Below, one piece after another: positions 60,718 through 64,000 of a DNA stretch of 64,000 bases (within the stretch, counting starts at the first letter, position 1; each line of letters opens with the position of its first letter). The translations under genes and the position numbers were made by a program. Location of the stretch: NCBI GenBank assembly GCA_002422605.1, contig DISW01000017.1:1-64000 (forward strand), written 5' to 3'. Under the pieces are notes generated by a model. That model was not told the origin of the DNA. It searched no databases and saw nothing but the letters and a program-made list of their open reading frames with translations. This stretch comes from Bacteriovoracaceae bacterium UBA6200. GTDB taxonomy: Bacteria; Bdellovibrionota; Bacteriovoracia; Bacteriovoracales; Bacteriovoracaceae.

Positions 60718-62754
60718 GTGGAATTAGAAAAAAATAAAAAACCCGGAATGTTTGAATTAAGATTCACCGGGGCCAGTGCTAAAACTCAAGGTGGAGTCTT
60801 TGGTAAAGGCCGGTATCTCTTAGGAAGAACAGAGAGCTGCGATCTTATTGTTAACCATGATTCAGTTTCGGCCGTTCATGCTGTTCTAGAGATCTTTGAT
60901 GATAAAGCTGTTATCTACGATATGAACTCTACTAACGGAACCTTCGTTAACGATGATAAAGTAATTGTTAAGGAAGTTCATGCGGGAGATTTCTTTCGAT
61001 TGGCCGATGTTGAATTTGAATTTCAAGCCTATATTCCTGAAGCGGCTCTTCCTCCTGTCTTAGACACTTTAGAGCCCGTTCATGGTTCTGCTTCTGTTAA
61101 AGTTCCACCGGCCATGCCTGCTCTTCCGGCGGTACCAAAAGCTCTACCCAAAACAGCTCCTTCTGTAACTTCAGATGTTCCTTCTATCATTTATCCTTTG
61201 GCATCTGATCCCAAAGCTGAGTTTTCCGAATATATTTTTGAAGATCAGGATCAACTTTATCCAATCTTTAAATATGAATCAACCAAACAAGCCGTTGAAG
61301 TTATCATCCTTTTTAAGGATCAGATCTTTAGTGTTGATTACCTTCCAGAAGGCAAATCTACATACTTCATTTCTGGTGTTCTCACTAAGAATGACGGACT
61401 AGAATTCCCTTATTTGGGTAAAACTGAAAAGTTCCCTTTCGTTGATGTTCGCGGCGGTTCCGCTGTTGTTCACACAGTACCAGGGTTTGGAGTTTTTCTT
61501 TTATCAGATAAAAAGAAAGATACTGGCCATGTAGGAGCAAGTATTGAACTCACTGGCCAAGATTTATTGAGACTGCAAAAAGATGACTTACAAATATTTG
61601 TCAGAAATGTAGCTGCACCTCCCAAGGTCGCACCTGCTCCAATTTTGAAACGCGATGAAGACTTCAGGAAATATCTGGCAATGTTTCTCATCTTTATTGG
61701 CCTATTCTCTGTAGGAATGAACTTAATTGAGATTCCGGAAGATGAGAAAAAAGAAGAACTCGCCCCGGAACGTCTCGCGACAATCCTCTATAAGCAGCCG
61801 CTCACTGTTTCTAAGAACAAAGCCGTTGAGAAGACGGAGAATACTCCGAAAGTTGCCCAGAAAGCTCCTGACCGTCCGGCAGTGAAGAAATCATCTGATA
61901 CCCAACAGAAACCAGATGTAAAAAAACCTGATATAGTCCAAACTAAGGATCAATCCAAAAAACCTGATCCAGGAAAGAAAACAGCAACTACGAAAAAAGT
62001 GGTGAAACAGGGAACCGAGCCGGTTAAGACTCCGGCACCTAAAGCCGCTCCACCTGCTGCTAAAACAACACAAACCGCCCAAGCGAAAATGCCATCTGCT
62101 AAAACTCCTGTTGCTCAGTCGCAGTATCAGGCCAAAACCCAAGGTCATGTTGAAGTTTATAAATCGGCTGACTTCTCAAGCTCCGTCAGTTCATTAGTCG
62201 CCAAAGGTGGATCACTGACTGGCGTACAAACCAAATCTGTTGGGGGCAGCCCTGGAAGCGGCGGAATGGTGGGCGCAGTTTCAGGAGTAAGTTCAGGAAC
62301 TGGAAGCATTAAGACCGCTGACATGGCAACCAACCAAGGAAGCTTAGTTGGAGCAACTGTCGGTGAACTAGGGGAATCCAAGGGAGCTGAAGGCCTCTCT
62401 GCTAAAAGGGCCATCTTCACTGCAGGTATCCCTTCTAACACAATCGTTTTAGGATCAATGGATCCTGACGTTATTCGCCAGCGTCTTCTAGAATTCTTAC
62501 CTCAGTTCAGAAGTTGTTACCAGCGCGAACTTGAAAGAAGAGGTGCCGATGCCACAGGTACAATTAAACTCAATTTCGTGATTGGATCTTCAGGTCACGT
62601 TTCACAACAAGGGATCGATGGGTCGACTCCTCTTCCTCGTGATGTAAGCGGATGTGTCTTGAATGTCCTTCGCGGTATCGTCTTCCCTGAACCAATGGGC
62701 GGAGGAACTGTAGAAGTAAAACAACCAATGAACTTCTATCCTAAGAAAATATAA
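60718..62754 (+). CDS. FHA-TM-AgmX/PglI-type protein (GltG/GltJ-like)
   Basis: 678 residues, GTG start after AGGGGAT. A cytoplasmic FHA domain (~25-105; GRTESCDL, SVSAVHA, NSTNGTFVND) binds phosphothreonine. A second cytoplasmic region covers ~165-305. One membrane helix follows (~318-337), then a Pro/Lys/Ala-rich stretch (~375-480) long enough to cross the periplasm, and a Gly/Ser-rich linker. The C-terminal TonB-like AgmX/PglI domain (~580-678) has LPQFRSCYQREL and FPEPMGGG. It likely transmits force from the inner-membrane motor to periplasmic or outer-membrane parts, in the manner of GltG/GltJ. Ends near a convergent hairpin. Confidence 0.88.
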   Translation: MELEKNKKPGMFELRFTGASAKTQGGVFGKGRYLLGRTESCDLIVNHDSVSAVHAVLEIFDDKAVIYDMNSTNGTFVNDDKVIVKEVHAGDFFRLADVEFEFQAYIPEAALPPVLDTLEPVHGSASVKVPPAMPALPAVPKALPKTAPSVTSDVPSIIYPLASDPKAEFSEYIFEDQDQLYPIFKYESTKQAVEVIILFKDQIFSVDYLPEGKSTYFISGVLTKNDGLEFPYLGKTEKFPFVDVRGGSAVVHTVPGFGVFLLSDKKKDTGHVGASIELTGQDLLRLQKDDLQIFVRNVAAPPKVAPAPILKRDEDFRKYLAMFLIFIGLFSVGMNLIEIPEDEKKEELAPERLATILYKQPLTVSKNKAVEKTENTPKVAQKAPDRPAVKKSSDTQQKPDVKKPDIVQTKDQSKKPDPGKKTATTKKVVKQGTEPVKTPAPKAAPPAAKTTQTAQAKMPSAKTPVAQSQYQAKTQGHVEVYKSADFSSSVSSLVAKGGSLTGVQTKSVGGSPGSGGMVGAVSGVSSGTGSIKTADMATNQGSLVGATVGELGESKGAEGLSAKRAIFTAGIPSNTIVLGSMDPDVIRQRLLEFLPQFRSCYQRELERRGADATGTIKLNFVIGSSGHVSQQGIDGSTPLPRDVSGCVLNVLRGIVFPEPMGGGTVEVKQPMNFYPKKI

Positions 62755-62760
62755 AACTGC

Positions 62761-62795
62761 CCTACTTGAATGGTGCTCAGGCACCATTCAGTAGG
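62761..62795. terminator. Hairpin between the FHA/AgmX gene and the transposase-like gene
   Basis: CCTAC plus TGAATGGTGC (62761-62776, one bulged T) pairs with 62781-62795 around a TCAG loop. The loop includes the stop codon of the minus-strand gene. Reading minus, TTTTATATTTT follows a short distance on, so it could terminate in both directions. Confidence 0.6.
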
Positions 62796-63649
62796 TAGTG
62801 ATTATAGAAATACATAAACACATCCAGATGGTCCTTTAGTCGTTTCGGATCTTTCGTTGTACACCAGGTCTTTCTTATCAATCGATTGATATTTGCTCTC
62901 AGTAGGGCACATGTGTGATTCACAATAAACAGTGGATCGAAGTGGACTTTTTTTAGTTCACCTTGTCCGGCAACACAGCCGCGTTCACTTTTGAAGGTCA
63001 AATGCCTGGCCTTGGGAAGATAAGCCGAGATAAATCCTGGATACAATTGATGCTCATCTGTCTTTACCTGAACCTCGGTGGAAACAATCGGAGTGATGGT
63101 TTGAAAAAGTCTCGTCAATCCTTCAAAGTGCTCATCCTTTCTTTTTCCATATTTTTTAACAGCAAGTTTTGAAAGGTGTCCGAAGGCTGGAATTTGAGAG
63201 ACTTCCATTGCAAGAATCGTTCTCCTGTTTTCATCGACGGCAATTGAAACTGAAAGCGGCATGAGTTTAGAAGATTCTTTAGTGATGAGATCATCAATCT
63301 GAATGTTATGGATACGCCCTTTATACTTTTTAAGATAATTTTTATTCAAACGGCGACATTTCATGGCAAGGAAAGGAAGCTTCCTTTCAATAGTTTTGCG
63401 ATTAACTCGTAAAATAAGTGCAGATCTCCTTAATGACATACCAGAAGATAAAAGCTTTAAAAGGGGAGTATTGATACGTCGTTTCTTTTGACGATAGTTT
63501 TCTGAAAAGGTTGCCCGTGAAAAGCGACGATCACAGTTCTTACACCGATAACGTTGAATTACTTTTGCATCTTCCCGGCGACGGAAAGTCCCGTCACGGA
63601 TGATTGATTTGGGAAATGTGCATTTCAGATTTGGACATAATGTATTCAT
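62777..63649 (-). CDS. IS1-like transposase-type protein, possibly inactive
   Basis: About 290 residues from ATG 63649 (frame open to 63670; ribosome site weak). An InsA-like zinc ribbon is at the N-terminus (CPNLKC ... YRCKNCDRRF). The catalytic-type core has Asp in IQIDDLIT and Asp in VKTDEHQLYPGF. The IS1-like end is ANINRLIRKTWCTTKD. Where IS1 has the catalytic Glu (V-E-R-N-N), this protein reads V-N-H-T, so the DDE Glu is not visible. No terminal inverted repeats or target duplication were seen. It may be a degenerate or domesticated transposase. Confidence 0.7.
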   Translation of the reverse strand: MNTLCPNLKCTFPKSIIRDGTFRRREDAKVIQRYRCKNCDRRFSRATFSENYRQKKRRINTPLLKLLSSGMSLRRSALILRVNRKTIERKLPFLAMKCRRLNKNYLKKYKGRIHNIQIDDLITKESSKLMPLSVSIAVDENRRTILAMEVSQIPAFGHLSKLAVKKYGKRKDEHFEGLTRLFQTITPIVSTEVQVKTDEHQLYPGFISAYLPKARHLTFKSERGCVAGQGELKKVHFDPLFIVNHTCALLRANINRLIRKTWCTTKDPKRLKDHLDVFMYFYNHYLLNGA

Positions 63650-63727
63650 GCTCTTGTTTATGCAAATCAAAAGGCAATTCTAAAGTGGATAACCGCTTAA
63701 GATATGACTGTGATTGGAGCGTGGAGT

Positions 63728-63761
63728 AAAAAAAAAGGGATTCTAACGAATCCCTTTTTTT
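63728..63761 (-). terminator. Strong intrinsic terminator downstream of the ExbD-type gene
   Basis: AAAAAAGGGATTC (63731-63743) pairs with 63748-63760 around a TAAC loop. On the minus strand it is followed by nine Ts, about 30 bases past the ExbD stop. T-runs on both strands make it bidirectional. Confidence 0.88.
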
Positions 63762-63791
63762 ATAGGTTAACACCAATTAAGTAAGGCAGTT

Positions 63792-64000
63792 TCAGTTGGA
63801 GCCGGTGAGAACGACGAATTTGAATTCTTTGAAGCCGGCGGAGGCGCAGGTGTACATAACTCTTTTTAGATAATCATATTTAAGTGATTTATCTACAACC
63901 AGGTTTGCGACACCGGAGAATTTAGCTGCTGCCGGAGATAGCTTTTCTGATTGTTTGATCGTTTCTTTGATTCTTACGAGTTCATTATAAAGAGGAACAA
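63792..64000 (-). CDS. exbD: ExbD/TolR-type protein, C-terminal part (cut by window end)
   Basis: The last 69 codons of a minus-strand gene run into the window edge, with the stop at 63792-63794. The translated end contains ANLVVDKSLKYDYLKRVM and a terminal AGFKEFKFVVL, the classical C-terminal periplasmic signature of ExbD/TolR proteins, which pair with TolQ/ExbB as proton-driven motors. The upstream part and the TolQ-type partner would lie beyond 64000. Facing the Glt-like cluster, it is likely the motor component for it (compare AglQRS in Myxococcus); that link is inferred. Confidence 0.82.
   Translation of the reverse strand, partial: VPLYNELVRIKETIKQSEKLSPAAAKFSGVANLVVDKSLKYDYLKRVMYTCASAGFKEFKFVVLTGSN

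Noticed and set aside
62755..63780. Complete insertion sequence with terminal inverted repeats
   Set aside because: No matching end repeats or target duplication were found by eye around the transposase-like gene; the hairpins at both sides differ from each other.
1..64000. CRISPR array or prophage
   Set aside because: No regularly spaced direct repeats, cas-like genes, or phage structural or integrase genes are visible.

Overview
The window looks like chromosome from a Gram-negative predatory or environmental bacterium of the Bdellovibrionota, probably the Bacteriovoracaceae (Bacteriovorax/Peredibacter type). This is inferred from gene content, not from a 16S gene. The pointers are a TIGR03545/TIGR03546 gene pair, a trans-envelope cluster like the Myxococcus/Bdellovibrio Glt gliding machinery (outer-membrane barrel, three TPR proteins, an FHA/AgmX-type protein and an ExbD/TolR end), many small secreted proteins and lipoproteins, AT-rich coding sequence, and secreted hydrolases (S8 protease, HNH nuclease, HExxH protease). 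Genes are packed very tightly. Neighbours often overlap by 1-50 bases, including tail-to-tail overlaps.

Layout. 1-9.7 kb: a tRNA 3'-end-like remnant, a B12-binding-type radical SAM protein, a secreted subtilase with a large insert, a lipoprotein, a fused alpha/beta 2-oxo acid dehydrogenase E1, then the TIGR03545/03546 pair on the minus strand. 10.3-12.6 kb: UDP-galactopyranose mutase and a glycosyltransferase. 12.8-14.9 kb: a secreted protein with a TTG start, a flavin reductase-like protein and an outer-membrane barrel. 14.9-18.2 kb: a compact aromatic-catabolism operon (aminotransferase, FAH-family hydrolase, homogentisate dioxygenase). 18.4-21.9 kb: a five-PAS sensor kinase overlapping a glutathione peroxidase and a small secreted protein. 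22-32.5 kb: a mosaic of short genes (DoxX, methyltransferase, SDR, CBS protein, HNH lipoprotein, metalloprotease, FabI, DUF309, EI24, DUF5996, GT9). Several start sites here sit in hairpins.

32.8-36.3 kb: cheR, a CheD-REC-CheB fusion and a porin. 36.4-40.3 kb: hisS-valS. 40.4-46.2 kb: three secreted proteins of unknown function downstream of a membrane Fe-S oxidoreductase (EMO/FadF type). 46.3-48.8 kb: a polytopic membrane protein coupled to a lipoprotein, then Hsp33. 48.9-54.5 kb: an AddAB-type helicase-nuclease. 54.6-62.75 kb: a six-gene, translationally coupled Glt-like envelope cluster. It is followed by a transposase-like gene and, cut by the window end, the C-terminus of an ExbD/TolR protein on the opposite strand.

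The most interesting system is the 54.6-64.0 kb cluster. It has the parts of an energised trans-envelope machine: proton-channel partner (ExbD), an inner-membrane FHA protein with a long Pro/Lys/Ala-rich region, periplasmic TPR proteins, a TPR lipoprotein and an outer-membrane barrel. It also has a tiny unexplained periplasmic protein. Secondary points of interest are the CheD-CheB fusion, an AddB-like subunit with no visible P-loop next to an AddA-like subunit that also has an Fe-S-type nuclease end, several start codons or ribosome sites buried in perfect hairpins, and one apparently leaderless gene.
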